Source: Chlorobiota bacterium
GTDB taxonomy: Bacteria > Bacteroidota > Chlorobiia > Chlorobiales > Chlorobiaceae
Direction: 5' to 3'
Length of the DNA stretch: 64,000 bases
NCBI GenBank assembly: GCA_016868665.1
Contig: VGGK01000012.1
Location: 1-64,000 of the forward strand
This document shows, piece after piece, positions 42,995 through 51,604 of this stretch (positions are counted from its first letter, which is position 1; the number at the start of each line of letters is the position of its first letter). The position numbers and the translations under genes were made by a program. The notes beneath the pieces are model-generated. The model ran no database searches. It was not told the DNA's origin and worked only from the letters and a program-made list of their open reading frames with translations.

Positions 42995-44290
42995 TTAGTA
43001 TGAATCGGAAAGTTCCTTTTTTCTGAATACCCCTTTATTGACCAGCGTCGATTCTACAAGCAATGGAGATACATTGAAATAACTTGCTGCATCTTCGATT
43101 TTTTCATCACTCAGGTCACCATTGATGAACCCGATTAATTGGTCGGCAGGGCATAAAAAAGCCTGCGCAAAAGCTCGCTGGTACTTTTGTCGCGCAGTTT
43201 TTGCAGTGGTTACTGGCAACAGTCGATCCAAATCCGAAGAATACAGGTGATCGGCAACAACACGAAGCAGCGCAAATCGACGGTTTACTTCGATAGGAGA
43301 GCCGAGAGTAGCATCGATATGATCGACATGACCATTACGAAAACCGATACTCATCGGAGCCTTCATGTCGGCTTTTGTCAAAGCATCGCTCTTCATTGAA
43401 AACAGATCGGTCAACTGACGGGTGCTTACAGGAGCCGGAGCAATCGACCAATGTTGCTTCACCATGCTCGCCGCCTTTTCAGCCCGTTGCCATGGCAGTA
43501 ATGATGGATCAATCTGGCTGGTTTGTTCTCTCAGAATATCATTATCAGGAACGAATACAGAAATTGAAGCTTTAGAGGCATCTTCCGTTAACCAGTTCAT
43601 AATTGGTCTGATTTCCTGTCCGCCAAATGCAATCAATTCATCGATTGCAGCACTTCCATACATATCCGATTTAGCAATCATTTCCTGCACAAGCTCTTCA
43701 GGTGCGAAATCAGGATCATAGCCAAGCAATGCTTCTACCGTTCGCCAACGCTTCATATCGGGATCCGTCAACTCCAGCATAAGATCCCGATGCAGATCAT
43801 GAAGAAGAGTTGAGGAGAAACCGGTTTCCTGCAATCTTCCGATCACGGCATCAGCAAACGCGAAAACCTCGTTGGCAAAAGCATCGACAGGAAACTGCGC
43901 ATGAATCTCGTTGAGATAACGAACCATCTGTTTGCTGTCACGAGGCGTCGGAAATGAATGAACCGTCATTTCCAGGCTGTCACTGAGAAAACAGGCTTCG
44001 GGCCACAAAAACCCTTGGCCTATCGCTCCCATGCAATGACTCATTTTCCAGTCAAGAGTATTTCTTTCAGGCTCGGCAACAAGACGCCACCAGTTTTGCA
44101 GGAGCCAGACTGCCAGATCATAAGCCGATCCACGCATCGATGAACGAACCGTTCTCGAATTGAGGTCTTCAAGCTCGGTCAGAATCTGATCGGCGACAAA
44201 AACCGTCAGGGACGAAAACGCAGAACGCTCGACTCCTTCAGCAGTCGGACGGTCAAGCCACTCGAAATCTATAGCGAAAGGCCTATCCAT
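42995..44290 (-). CDS. large protein with a degenerate ImmA/IrrE-like C-terminus
   Basis: The family of the N-terminal 300 residues is not recognised. The C-terminal third resembles an ImmA/IrrE region: RRFALLRVVADHLYS where the family has a zinc HExxH helix, then YQRAFAQAFLCPADQLIG and the late helix DAASYFNVSPLLVESTLVNKG. The HExxH motif is not there, so it cannot be the usual metallopeptidase; it may be a sensor or binding domain. I start at ATG 44290 behind a GGAGAG site, because the longer frame lies within the gene upstream. It overlaps that 142-residue gene by 8 bp, and the two look like a transferred module. Confidence 0.65.
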   Translation of the reverse strand: MDRPFAIDFEWLDRPTAEGVERSAFSSLTVFVADQILTELEDLNSRTVRSSMRGSAYDLAVWLLQNWWRLVAEPERNTLDWKMSHCMGAIGQGFLWPEACFLSDSLEMTVHSFPTPRDSKQMVRYLNEIHAQFPVDAFANEVFAFADAVIGRLQETGFSSTLLHDLHRDLMLELTDPDMKRWRTVEALLGYDPDFAPEELVQEMIAKSDMYGSAAIDELIAFGGQEIRPIMNWLTEDASKASISVFVPDNDILREQTSQIDPSLLPWQRAEKAASMVKQHWSIAPAPVSTRQLTDLFSMKSDALTKADMKAPMSIGFRNGHVDHIDATLGSPIEVNRRFALLRVVADHLYSSDLDRLLPVTTAKTARQKYQRAFAQAFLCPADQLIGFINGDLSDEKIEDAASYFNVSPLLVESTLVNKGVFRKKELSDSY

Positions 44291-44711
44291 CTGTTTCTCT
44301 CCATCGTTGAAGAACTGCCTGTGCAAAATAATCGGAACGAGGCATGGGATAGCCGTTATAAACACCTGAGGCTGCGTTTTCAAGTTGAGCTTCAACCGGT
44401 TTGCCATCGGCAGTGACCGACCAGATATTCCGGGGAAATCCCTGACGCCAGTGCTCGCTCACCATACCTCGTTTGAGGCCATCCCGCAACAGTCGCTCGG
44501 CTTCAGCTCTCCGAAAAACACCGATTTCGTCACACAACGATTTATCCGGTCGAGGCTGAGCCGGAGGGGTCAACCCGAAATCTCCCGGATTTCGTTTGTG
44601 CTCGGGGTTGCCACCATAGCTGACACGACTCACAATCTCATTGAGAACCTCCGGATCTGCAGGCCCCATAAAACGCCGTTTATCGTTGAATGAGCCTCTT
44701 TTTCTCATCAT
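44283..44711 (-). CDS. small basic protein paired with the ImmA/IrrE-like gene
   Basis: A 142-residue protein of no family I can name. It is rich in Arg and Pro at the N-terminus (NPEHKRNPGDFGLTPPAQPR), has a predicted helix (EAERLLRDGLKRGMVSEHW) and ends in the motif NGYPMPRSDYFAQAVLQRW. The block FPRNIWSVTADGKPVEAQ looks like a conserved beta-hairpin. Its direct 8-bp overlap with the next gene suggests the two products act together, for example as a toxin-antitoxin-like or defence pair; this is inference. AT-rich DNA lies just upstream. Confidence 0.6.
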   Translation of the reverse strand: MMRKRGSFNDKRRFMGPADPEVLNEIVSRVSYGGNPEHKRNPGDFGLTPPAQPRPDKSLCDEIGVFRRAEAERLLRDGLKRGMVSEHWRQGFPRNIWSVTADGKPVEAQLENAASGVYNGYPMPRSDYFAQAVLQRWRETDG

Positions 44712-45123
44712 TGCATATTTGCTTGATAAAAAAATGAAAAGGATACACGGTGTAAAACAAGCAGTATTTCCACACGTCCAAATGTAATATAACGAACGGC
44801 AATCTAAATCATTACATCATCCTCACAAGGCAAACCGATCCATTCGCCCAACCCTCGCCCCCGATTGCCGAAAAATCCTCATAATCACTGTTTCAGTGCG
44901 GGAATACGCAATTTAGCGCATGTCGATTCAGCTCGAAAGCCTGGAGTTTCGACATCGGCGGTCAGCCGCATTCTGAAGCGACACTGAGTTTATGTCGGTG
45001 TCTTTGGTGTGTAATTCCAATTCTGTTTCAATAATGCACGTATAATCCAGTACCAGGCGAAGAGGGAATGGGAAGAAGAAGATCGTGTTACGGGTTAAGT
45101 GATACGTGTTAAGTTTGGGGAGA

Positions 45124-45213
45124 GGAGTATCGTTCGCGGGGCGAACGGGAGTATGCTCGCTGTCGCATCGCGGAGCATAGCTCGCTTCGCATTGCTGGAG
45201 TATCGCTTCGCGG
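45124..45213. repeat. hairpin repeat cluster A (GGGAGTATC type)
   Basis: Three copies of GGAGTATC or a one-base variant (45124, 45147, 45197) alternate with palindromes: GTTCGC-GGG-GCGAAC follows the first copy, and a longer imperfect hairpin (GCTCGC to TAGCTCGC) follows the second. The seed motif is the complement of that in cluster B, so the two clusters face each other. This resembles REP or BIME clusters. Confidence 0.75.
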
Positions 45214-45333
45214 TAGAAGATAGGGGAATTGGTTCCAGGTTCTGAGTGGAGATCGGAAGAACGTGCTGAGTGCCAAGGGTCAGGTTGAAGAGGCTGGAGT
45301 TGAAAAAACATAATTTTATGCCGCGCGGCGCGC

Positions 45334-45404
45334 AATACTCCCATTCGCGGAGCGAATGATACTCCCGGTCGTACCCGACCGATACTCCCGCGAAGCGATA
45401 CTCC
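45334..45404. repeat. hairpin repeat cluster B (GATACTCCC type)
   Basis: Four copies of GATACTCCC or near copies begin at 45334, 45358, 45381 and 45397. Between them are three unrelated short palindromes: ATTCGC-GGA-GCGAAT, GGTCG-TACC-CGACC and CGC-GAA-GCG. The seed is constant while stems differ, so it is the seed and the ability to form a hairpin that are kept. A decayed transposase-like fragment lies 140 bp to the right. Confidence 0.78.
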
Positions 45405-45539
45405 TTTTCCTCTGGTTAATGGGAAGGAATTTCAGGATTGTCGCGGTGACTATAGAGGTACCCTATAACCGCATGGTTGTATTGGAAATGGAATAAATCC
45501 TCCCAACGTCTTTATGTGCTTTCTGCATGAAGCCGAAGG

Positions 45540-45899
45540 AAGAAAAGATGTTATAGTTCCGGAGCGCGAACGCCAGGAACAGTTTATCGCAGCGATCGAA
45601 AAGAGTAGCGAGGCAGCCGGAGTCACAATGCTCTTTCTGCGTCACGCAGCAAAAGCGGAGTTCTGCCGTCGTTGAGAAGAGAGCTTGCAAAGAAGGCAGT
45701 AAATGAATACGGAATATCGCTGTCAGAGACAGCCAGACAACCGGGCGTTACCGCCAATGCCGTGAGCTATATGCTGAATCAGGGAAATGAATTCCTGACA
45801 GGAGCTGCAGCTGATGACAATTTGCGGGAACAGAACAGCGTCCCCGAAGTTGCTTCCGGTGCTTTTGTTTGGTGCGTTCTACCTGTTAACCGTCAATGA
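45540..45899 (+). pseudogene. decayed C-terminal fragment, probably REP-associated (RAYT) transposase
   Basis: No intact gene. In one plus frame (45540-45635) I read PERERQEQFIAAIEKSSEAA GVT, then after a frame change near 45636 the sequence SASRSKSGVLPSLRRELAKK continuing as AVNEYGISLSETARQPGVTA and NAVSYML. The second part fits the C-terminal helix-turn-helix of many RAYT/Y1 transposase-like proteins (arginine-led helix, then ARxLGVs). The catalytic part with the HUH motif and tyrosine is absent. The nearby palindromic repeats are what such enzymes mobilise. Confidence 0.55.
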
Positions 45900-46641
45900 A
45901 CTGGGCGTATTTGTTCCAGTTAACTGCGGGAACTGTTCCGAGTGATTGCAGTTTTTGCAGCAGTCGAAAGATGAAATAGGCAAAGCAGTTGATGGTTTGA
46001 TTGATTGTCAATACTCCGTTATCGTATGTGTCGAACGATTTATCCGACAAGGCAACTCCACAGTCGAGTTTCTGTTCGCCAATCAAAGTGTTTAGGTTGC
46101 TCAGGAATGCCGTACTATTCATTCCTTCAGACCAATCGATATCTGCAGCGACAATTCCTGCAATTATCGGGAACAAAGGTTTTGCCGGGTATTCCCCTCC
46201 AGCATGAGGTATCGGGACAGTTGTGCGCTCCAATGTTCTTACAGATTTCGCCTTTTTTGCGGCATATTCGAGATATACCCTATTGATGGTCGGTTTTGCT
46301 TCGAGAACGCAATAGACCGCTTCGGCCGGGATGAACCTGTGGTCGTGCTGGTCGAGCAAGGTAGGCGTGTACTGATTGTCATAGATCACGATATCTATCT
46401 GGTCGCTGGTTGTTCCGTTGCTGTCGATGACTATACCGTGATCGACAGCATAGCGTTTCGGCAGGTATTTCCGTAGCACATGAATGAAATGTTGTTCATT
46501 TACTTCGCCCATTACTCCGTCATGGGTGATCGATGTTTCCGAAAACTTCAACTGAATCTTAAGCAATTCCTGTTCAGCTGAAAACGCTGACCGGAGAAAG
46601 GCTTTTCCGTCCTTTATAGTTTCTGATTTTGCCTTGTTCAT
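45886..46641 (-). CDS. DUF6602-like putative PD-(D/E)xK nuclease
   Basis: A 251-residue cytoplasmic protein. The central part reads VIDSNGTTSDQIDIVIYDNQ followed by FIPAEAVYCVLEAKPTINRV, which matches a restriction-endonuclease fold: an Asp before a strand and a Glu-x-Lys 25-30 residues later (CVLEAKP). This pattern and the conserved QHFIHVLRKYLPKRYAV before it resemble DUF6602 proteins found near defence loci. It stands divergently 175 bp from the csm operon. It may be an accessory nuclease of the system or an independent defence gene; the link is by position only. Its C-terminus holds INQTINCFAYFIFRLLQKL. Confidence 0.65.
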   Translation of the reverse strand: MNKAKSETIKDGKAFLRSAFSAEQELLKIQLKFSETSITHDGVMGEVNEQHFIHVLRKYLPKRYAVDHGIVIDSNGTTSDQIDIVIYDNQYTPTLLDQHDHRFIPAEAVYCVLEAKPTINRVYLEYAAKKAKSVRTLERTTVPIPHAGGEYPAKPLFPIIAGIVAADIDWSEGMNSTAFLSNLNTLIGEQKLDCGVALSDKSFDTYDNGVLTINQTINCFAYFIFRLLQKLQSLGTVPAVNWNKYAQFIDG

Positions 46642-46816
46642 TGGATATCTGATAAGGTTTTGTTTACAATCTATATACTTTTAATATAGCTACTATTTAC
46701 TGATCTTTGATCTGCTTGGCCGGATTATGTTGTTTTATTGCAGTTTCTTTTTTGTATAATAAATAAACTATTCTGTTACGCTTCTCTTCTTTCTGATGTA
46801 ATCCCGATTACCGAGT

Positions 46817-49363
46817 ATGTCCGATTCCCAAAGAGACTCTTTTTACCTCGGTGCTTTGCTGCATGACGTTGGCAAGTTCATCCAACGCGCACAGCTGACA
46901 CAATGGACTCGTGCAGCACGTGTTTATGTCAGTCGTGCCGGGAGAAGTCATGCGCATAAACGATATTCAGCAGCATTTCTAAAGCTGTTCCGTGACCAGG
47001 GTTGGCTCGCTGAAGCAAACATTGAACACATTGAACATTATGTGTTGCATCATCATGCCGCCTGGGATAGAGGATACACTGATTTATGCAGAAAAAACGT
47101 TCCGGTCAAACTTATCCGGATTGCCGATATCTGGGCATCAAAAGAACGGATAAAAGTCGATTTTCTTGAGCCTGTATCGTATTCAAGAGCAAGGCTGCAA
47201 TCGATATTTTCAAGTATCAGGTTAACCGACAAAACTGGAGATGACTATGTTCCTGACCTTGAATATCACGATCTGACACCGCTTTCCATGAAACCGGAGG
47301 CGCTGTTTCCGGCAGGTCAGTCTCCAAGGTTTCCTCAGCAGGCATACACGCCGATCATCAATCAATTCAAGGAGTCATTCGGAAAGATTCGAAATGATGA
47401 AGAGTTGTTGCCACTGCTCTGGAAGTACTTCAATGCCGTTCCAGCCCAGACTCCGAACAGAAAGCAGGGGCCACTTCTTGACAGACCGGATATCAATCTT
47501 TTCGACCATTCAAGGGTTACTGCGGCCATAGCGCTCTGCCTGTATGACGAGTGGCAACAGGGCAACTGGCAGGGTGAAGATCGTAAAATTATCGGCTATA
47601 AGCCCGGGGGACAAGAGAAAACCAGTTTGTCGGTGCCCTGTATCCTGATTGGCGGGGATATTTCAGGAATCCAGAAATTCATTTTCCATGTCCCTTCAAA
47701 AAAAGCAGCCAAAACACTCAAGGCACGGTCATTTTACGTACAGCTTTTTGCAGATGTTTGCGCAAGAAAGGTTCTTGATTTCCTGAAGCTTAAACCGGCA
47801 AACCTTCTGTACACCGGTGGTGGCAGGTTTTACATTCTCGCTCCAAAATATCGGGATCCTCAGCTCGATGACTGCCGGAAAGAGATTATGCAGAGTTTGC
47901 TTAACCGTGACTTCATCGACGACGAACTGTACCTTTCTCTTGCTTCTGTTGATGTTGCTCCCGGCGACTTCATGAGCGAGTTCGGCCGGAAATGGGCTGA
48001 CGTGAACAAACTGCTTGAGGATGCAAAACTGCAGAAATTCAGGCAATTGGGATGTGAGGAGATATTTAAACCCAGAACACAACGTTCAGCAGGCGAAAAG
48101 CCGAAAAAAGGCGACCTGTATACGGATATTACCGGATTATTGAGATGCAAAACCTACAAGGTTTCAAGTTTCGGGAATTCCACCCCGGAATCGGAAGGTG
48201 ATGCGTGGAAAAAGCTTTTCAGGTCGATCGGATATGACGTGAATTTTACCAATGGCAGTACAGCCGACAGCAGCGAAAAAACAGTTCGATTCAACTCAAC
48301 GGACTTCGAAGGTAGCTATTCAGACTACCGATTTGCCGTTAAGGACCTGCCACGTTGGGATGCTGAAACCATCAAGCGGTTCAGAGAGCATCTTGAACTG
48401 TATGGACGCAGCATGGAGGATTATCTGGACGATGATGAAAAAACAGGAGAAAAACGTCCTTTAAAGGATGACGATATCATCACCTATTCACAGCTTGCTT
48501 TCAAGGCTTTTCATGAAACCGGAACGGAAAAACTCGGCATTCTGAAAATGGATGTCGATGATCTCGGAAAAGTGTTTGCTGATGGTTTTGAACGGGATAT
48601 CAGAACACCATCTCGGATGATGTCGTTATCGCGGTCATTGCAGTGGTTTTTCGAGGGCTATATGAACACGGTTCTTCAGGAAGACCAATTCAAGGATTAC
48701 ATCTATCCGATATTTTCCGGTGGTGATGACCTGTTCATGGTAGGGGCATGGCACAAGGTTTTTGACCTGGCACTGAGAATACAGGAAGAGTTTCAGCGTT
48801 TTGTCTGCAACAATCCCTCGTTGACACTCTCGGCAAGTCTGCTGGTTGTCGATGAGCATTACCCGGTATCGCGGTTTGCCGTGCTTGCCGAGGAGCGGTT
48901 GCACAGGGCCAAATACGAGACGGGTAGCAAGAAGAATGCCATTAATGTTCTTGGTCATACCCTGACCTGGCAGGAGTTCCGCGAGGCGCAAAAGGTCAGG
49001 GATGCGTTGCTGGAGATCGTCGGGTACGAGAACTCCCGTGCAGTTATACGGAAAGTGCTCAGGGGATGCACCGGCCTTCAGGTGCTTCACGAACGGGCGG
49101 CTCGCCAGAACAGTATCACCGTGGAAACAGAAAACAGCCTTCAGGTTGCCGCCTTGTTTGCCAATGAGCCGGTTTACGGCGAAAAGGTCTGGAGGATGGC
49201 TTACTTCCTTCGTGATCTCGAACAACCCGAAGCAAAAGAATGTGCCGGGAAGATTCTTGAGATGTATGAAAATGTCATTGGTCAGGCCATGCAAAAAAAA
49301 TTGGTCAACCCCATGAAGATTGCTGTCGGGGCACGCTGGGCTGAATTTGCATCACGGACATGA
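46817..49363 (+). CDS. csm1: type III-A CRISPR protein Cas10/Csm1
   Basis: The large subunit of the Csm complex, which on target RNA binding cuts single-stranded DNA and makes cyclic oligoadenylate. The 848-residue protein has the HD nuclease residues His16-Asp17 (LGALLHDVGKFIQRA) and a further HHHAAWD pair, the first palm domain (ILIGGDISGIQKFIFHVPS), the second palm (LGILKMDVDDLGKVFADGF) and an intact GGDD at residues 635-638 (FSGGDDLFMVG). The C-terminal helical bundle follows. Both catalytic centres look intact. It heads the operon, 175 bp from the divergent DUF6602-like gene. Confidence 0.96.
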   Translation: MSDSQRDSFYLGALLHDVGKFIQRAQLTQWTRAARVYVSRAGRSHAHKRYSAAFLKLFRDQGWLAEANIEHIEHYVLHHHAAWDRGYTDLCRKNVPVKLIRIADIWASKERIKVDFLEPVSYSRARLQSIFSSIRLTDKTGDDYVPDLEYHDLTPLSMKPEALFPAGQSPRFPQQAYTPIINQFKESFGKIRNDEELLPLLWKYFNAVPAQTPNRKQGPLLDRPDINLFDHSRVTAAIALCLYDEWQQGNWQGEDRKIIGYKPGGQEKTSLSVPCILIGGDISGIQKFIFHVPSKKAAKTLKARSFYVQLFADVCARKVLDFLKLKPANLLYTGGGRFYILAPKYRDPQLDDCRKEIMQSLLNRDFIDDELYLSLASVDVAPGDFMSEFGRKWADVNKLLEDAKLQKFRQLGCEEIFKPRTQRSAGEKPKKGDLYTDITGLLRCKTYKVSSFGNSTPESEGDAWKKLFRSIGYDVNFTNGSTADSSEKTVRFNSTDFEGSYSDYRFAVKDLPRWDAETIKRFREHLELYGRSMEDYLDDDEKTGEKRPLKDDDIITYSQLAFKAFHETGTEKLGILKMDVDDLGKVFADGFERDIRTPSRMMSLSRSLQWFFEGYMNTVLQEDQFKDYIYPIFSGGDDLFMVGAWHKVFDLALRIQEEFQRFVCNNPSLTLSASLLVVDEHYPVSRFAVLAEERLHRAKYETGSKKNAINVLGHTLTWQEFREAQKVRDALLEIVGYENSRAVIRKVLRGCTGLQVLHERAARQNSITVETENSLQVAALFANEPVYGEKVWRMAYFLRDLEQPEAKECAGKILEMYENVIGQAMQKKLVNPMKIAVGARWAEFASRT

Positions 49364-49396
49364 CGGCTATTTTGATTAACGTAACCGGATAAAGCA

Positions 49397-49876
49397 GTGA
49401 CGGAAACAAAAAATGTATATCATGAGGGGGTGCCGGCAACCGATAAGATGCCGGATGTCCAGAAAGCTTTGGAATTGAATGAACGGGAAAAGGGATACGA
49501 GAAATTGATAAAGGATTCTTTTGTGGAAGATTATGTTGCATACATTTTCAGTGACCACACGAGCGACTATAATGAATATATCGATAAAGTCAAGCGGTAT
49601 GTTTCTTACAAGTGTAAAGATGTCACCACGGCACAGTTGAGAAACGTCTATGCCCGTATCCAGAAAGCGCCAACACCGTTTGCATTGCAAATGTTACGCC
49701 CAAAAATCGCTTATGTTGCCGGAAGGACAGAGGTGTATCAGTTGAAAGTGGTGATGTTTCTGCTTGAGCAGTTGATTGTCAGGGTTGACGGGCCTGAGAA
49801 GCTTGACCGTTTTAAGGCTTTTTACGAGGCGATTGTCGCGTATCATAAATATTATCATGGACGGAGACAAACGTGA
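49397..49876 (+). CDS. csm2: type III-A CRISPR small subunit Csm2
   Basis: The small helical subunit of the Csm complex that lines the RNA filament. The 159-residue protein is alpha-helical with the family motif VTTAQLRNVYARIQKAP and a helical C-terminal half that is tyrosine-rich (AIVAYHKYYHGRR). The N-terminal 40 residues are low-complexity. The apparent start is GTG 49397. The csm3 ATG lies inside the end of this gene. Confidence 0.92.
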   Translation: MTETKNVYHEGVPATDKMPDVQKALELNEREKGYEKLIKDSFVEDYVAYIFSDHTSDYNEYIDKVKRYVSYKCKDVTTAQLRNVYARIQKAPTPFALQMLRPKIAYVAGRTEVYQLKVVMFLLEQLIVRVDGPEKLDRFKAFYEAIVAYHKYYHGRRQT

Positions 49877-50595
49877 TGTCAAAATTTACCGGAAAAGTTT
49901 TTATCAGGGGCCGTATCGTCGCTAAAACCGGTTTGCATATCGGCGGCTCAAAGACGACGCTTGACATAGGCGCCGTTGATCTGAATGTCATCAAAACAGC
50001 GGAAGGGCTTCCGTTCATACCCGGCAGCTCCCTGAAAGGAAAATTGCGTTCGATTCTTGCCCGCGAAGAGGGCAGTGAAAGGGTGGAAGACGATAGCGTC
50101 ATTATCAAACGGATATTCGGCAGCGCAAAAGATAAGGTTAGTGGCGATTCAGCCCGTTTGATTGTCAGGGACGCTTTTATTGCAGGTGATGCAAGAGAGG
50201 GGGATGAAGGGCTCTGTACTGAAACCAAGTGGGAAAATACGATCGATCGTACAACAGGGGCCGCCAGGCATCCCCGCCAGGTTGAGCGGGTTTTGGCCGG
50301 TACCGAGTTCGATTTTGAGATGGTGTACAACATCTATGACGATATTAAAGAAGAACGCGAATTGAAAGGCGATCTCGATGCTGTTTTCAGGGCGATGCAT
50401 ATTCTCGAGGATGATTACCTTGGCGGGCAGGGATCACGAGGTTACGGGAGGGTCTGCTTCAGGAACGTATCCGTTACAAGGAAACTGATTTCGGATTATT
50501 CCGGCGGGAATCAGGATTCCCCGTTGGTATTGGAAGGTCGTGACAGCGTCAGCTTTATATCGGGGTGTCATGAAAGCGATTCTGCTGATTCCTGA
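49876..50595 (+). CDS. csm3: type III-A CRISPR RAMP protein Csm3
   Basis: The backbone subunit that cuts target RNA at 6-nt steps. The 239-residue RAMP has GRIVAKTGLHIGGSKTTLDI, GAVDLNVIKTAEGLPFIPGS followed by SLKGKLRSILA, and a glycine-rich loop GGQGSRGYGRV. The aspartate in IGAVD (residue 35) lies at the site that is catalytic in characterised Csm3 proteins, so RNase activity should be kept. I use ATG 49876; an in-frame GTG lies one codon earlier. It overlaps csm4 by 26 bp. Confidence 0.95.
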   Translation: MSKFTGKVFIRGRIVAKTGLHIGGSKTTLDIGAVDLNVIKTAEGLPFIPGSSLKGKLRSILAREEGSERVEDDSVIIKRIFGSAKDKVSGDSARLIVRDAFIAGDAREGDEGLCTETKWENTIDRTTGAARHPRQVERVLAGTEFDFEMVYNIYDDIKEERELKGDLDAVFRAMHILEDDYLGGQGSRGYGRVCFRNVSVTRKLISDYSGGNQDSPLVLEGRDSVSFISGCHESDSADS

Positions 50596-51604
50596 CCATG
50601 GATCTCGCTTTCATCTTGGCGAAACGAGCCTCGATGATACGAGCGATCTGTTGCATGCCGATACCCTGTTTTCGGCCTTGACGACCGTTTATGCACTGGC
50701 ATTCGATTCCGGGGCGCAACGCTTTATAGGGTTTGTCAGGAGCGGAAAACTGCGGTTTTCATCCGGCTTGTATGCCGTACGGAGTTTTTCTGCCGCGGGG
50801 CCGAACGGAGCATGGAAACTGTTTTTTCCCAAGCCTTTGGTGAACTATCCCGAAACATGCGATGCAAGGCGCCTGAAAAAGATACGCTATGTCTCCGGTG
50901 CGGTGCTGAAGGCGATGAATGTGCAATGGGACGGGGAGAATTGTTTTACAGATTTCAACGTGCTGGATTGTCCTTCTGTCGGCGGTGAGTTTATTTTTCA
51001 TCGTGATGAGCTGAACGATTTCGGCGTGTCTCCGGATGGCTTGTCGTTCCGGCATGTGGTCACTGCACCGAAGGTTAAAGTTCATACGACGGATGACAAG
51101 GACAGGTTGTACCATGTCACTTCTGTTCAGTTCAATGACATCCAGTGCGGTGTGTCACGGCTGCGAGGAGCTTATTGCGTGCTGCTGCACAGTGAGCTTC
51201 TGCCCGAGGAGGAGAAAGAGCTCATGGTCGCCTTTCGCATTCTTGCCGACGAAGGGGTTGGCGGTGAGCGCTCTTCAGGTTGCGGTCAGTTCAGGACAGT
51301 GGAGATGACCGACATCGGGTTGCCCGAAGCTCCGCCTGATCCGTCTTGTCATCTTGTCCTGTCGCCTGTTTCACCGGCAGACGATGCCGAATTCCAACAG
51401 ATGCACCGGTATGAACTATTCGTTCGTGGCGGCGGTTCAGCAGGCTTGCACGCAGACCCCGAAACTGTTCGCAAGCAGGCACGTTTCATCAGGGAAGGAG
51501 CTGTGTCGAGACGACCGATTGACGGACGTCTTCTCGATATTTCGCCGCAAAAGGATGAACGCATCTTACGGTATGGCATGAATTTTTCCATTTCCCTGGC
51601 ATGA
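50570..51604 (+). CDS. csm4: type III-A CRISPR RAMP protein Csm4
   Basis: Binds the 5' tag of the crRNA and joins Cas10. The 344-residue protein starts MKAILLIPDHGSRFHLGETS, keeps the ADTLFSALTTVYALAFDSG helix and a later ADEGVGGERSSGCGQFRTV glycine-rich loop typical of RAMP proteins. I use ATG 50570, since the frame upstream lies inside csm3. It overlaps csm5 by ATGA. Confidence 0.93.
   Translation: MKAILLIPDHGSRFHLGETSLDDTSDLLHADTLFSALTTVYALAFDSGAQRFIGFVRSGKLRFSSGLYAVRSFSAAGPNGAWKLFFPKPLVNYPETCDARRLKKIRYVSGAVLKAMNVQWDGENCFTDFNVLDCPSVGGEFIFHRDELNDFGVSPDGLSFRHVVTAPKVKVHTTDDKDRLYHVTSVQFNDIQCGVSRLRGAYCVLLHSELLPEEEKELMVAFRILADEGVGGERSSGCGQFRTVEMTDIGLPEAPPDPSCHLVLSPVSPADDAEFQQMHRYELFVRGGGSAGLHADPETVRKQARFIREGAVSRRPIDGRLLDISPQKDERILRYGMNFSISLA

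Larger units (their letters stand above)
44712..45539. other. AT-rich and repeat-bearing intergenic stretch
   Basis: About 830 bp without a gene I trust. The first 200 bp are AT-rich and may hold the promoter of the two-gene unit. Two clusters of short hairpin repeats (45124-45213, 45334-45404) lie inside. The minus-strand frame at 44928-45344 has biased, low-complexity composition and no start site of note, so I leave it out. Confidence 0.6.

Noticed and set aside
44928-45344. A 138-residue minus-strand frame
   Set aside because: It runs over the hairpin repeat region, has no homology pattern, and no ribosome site.
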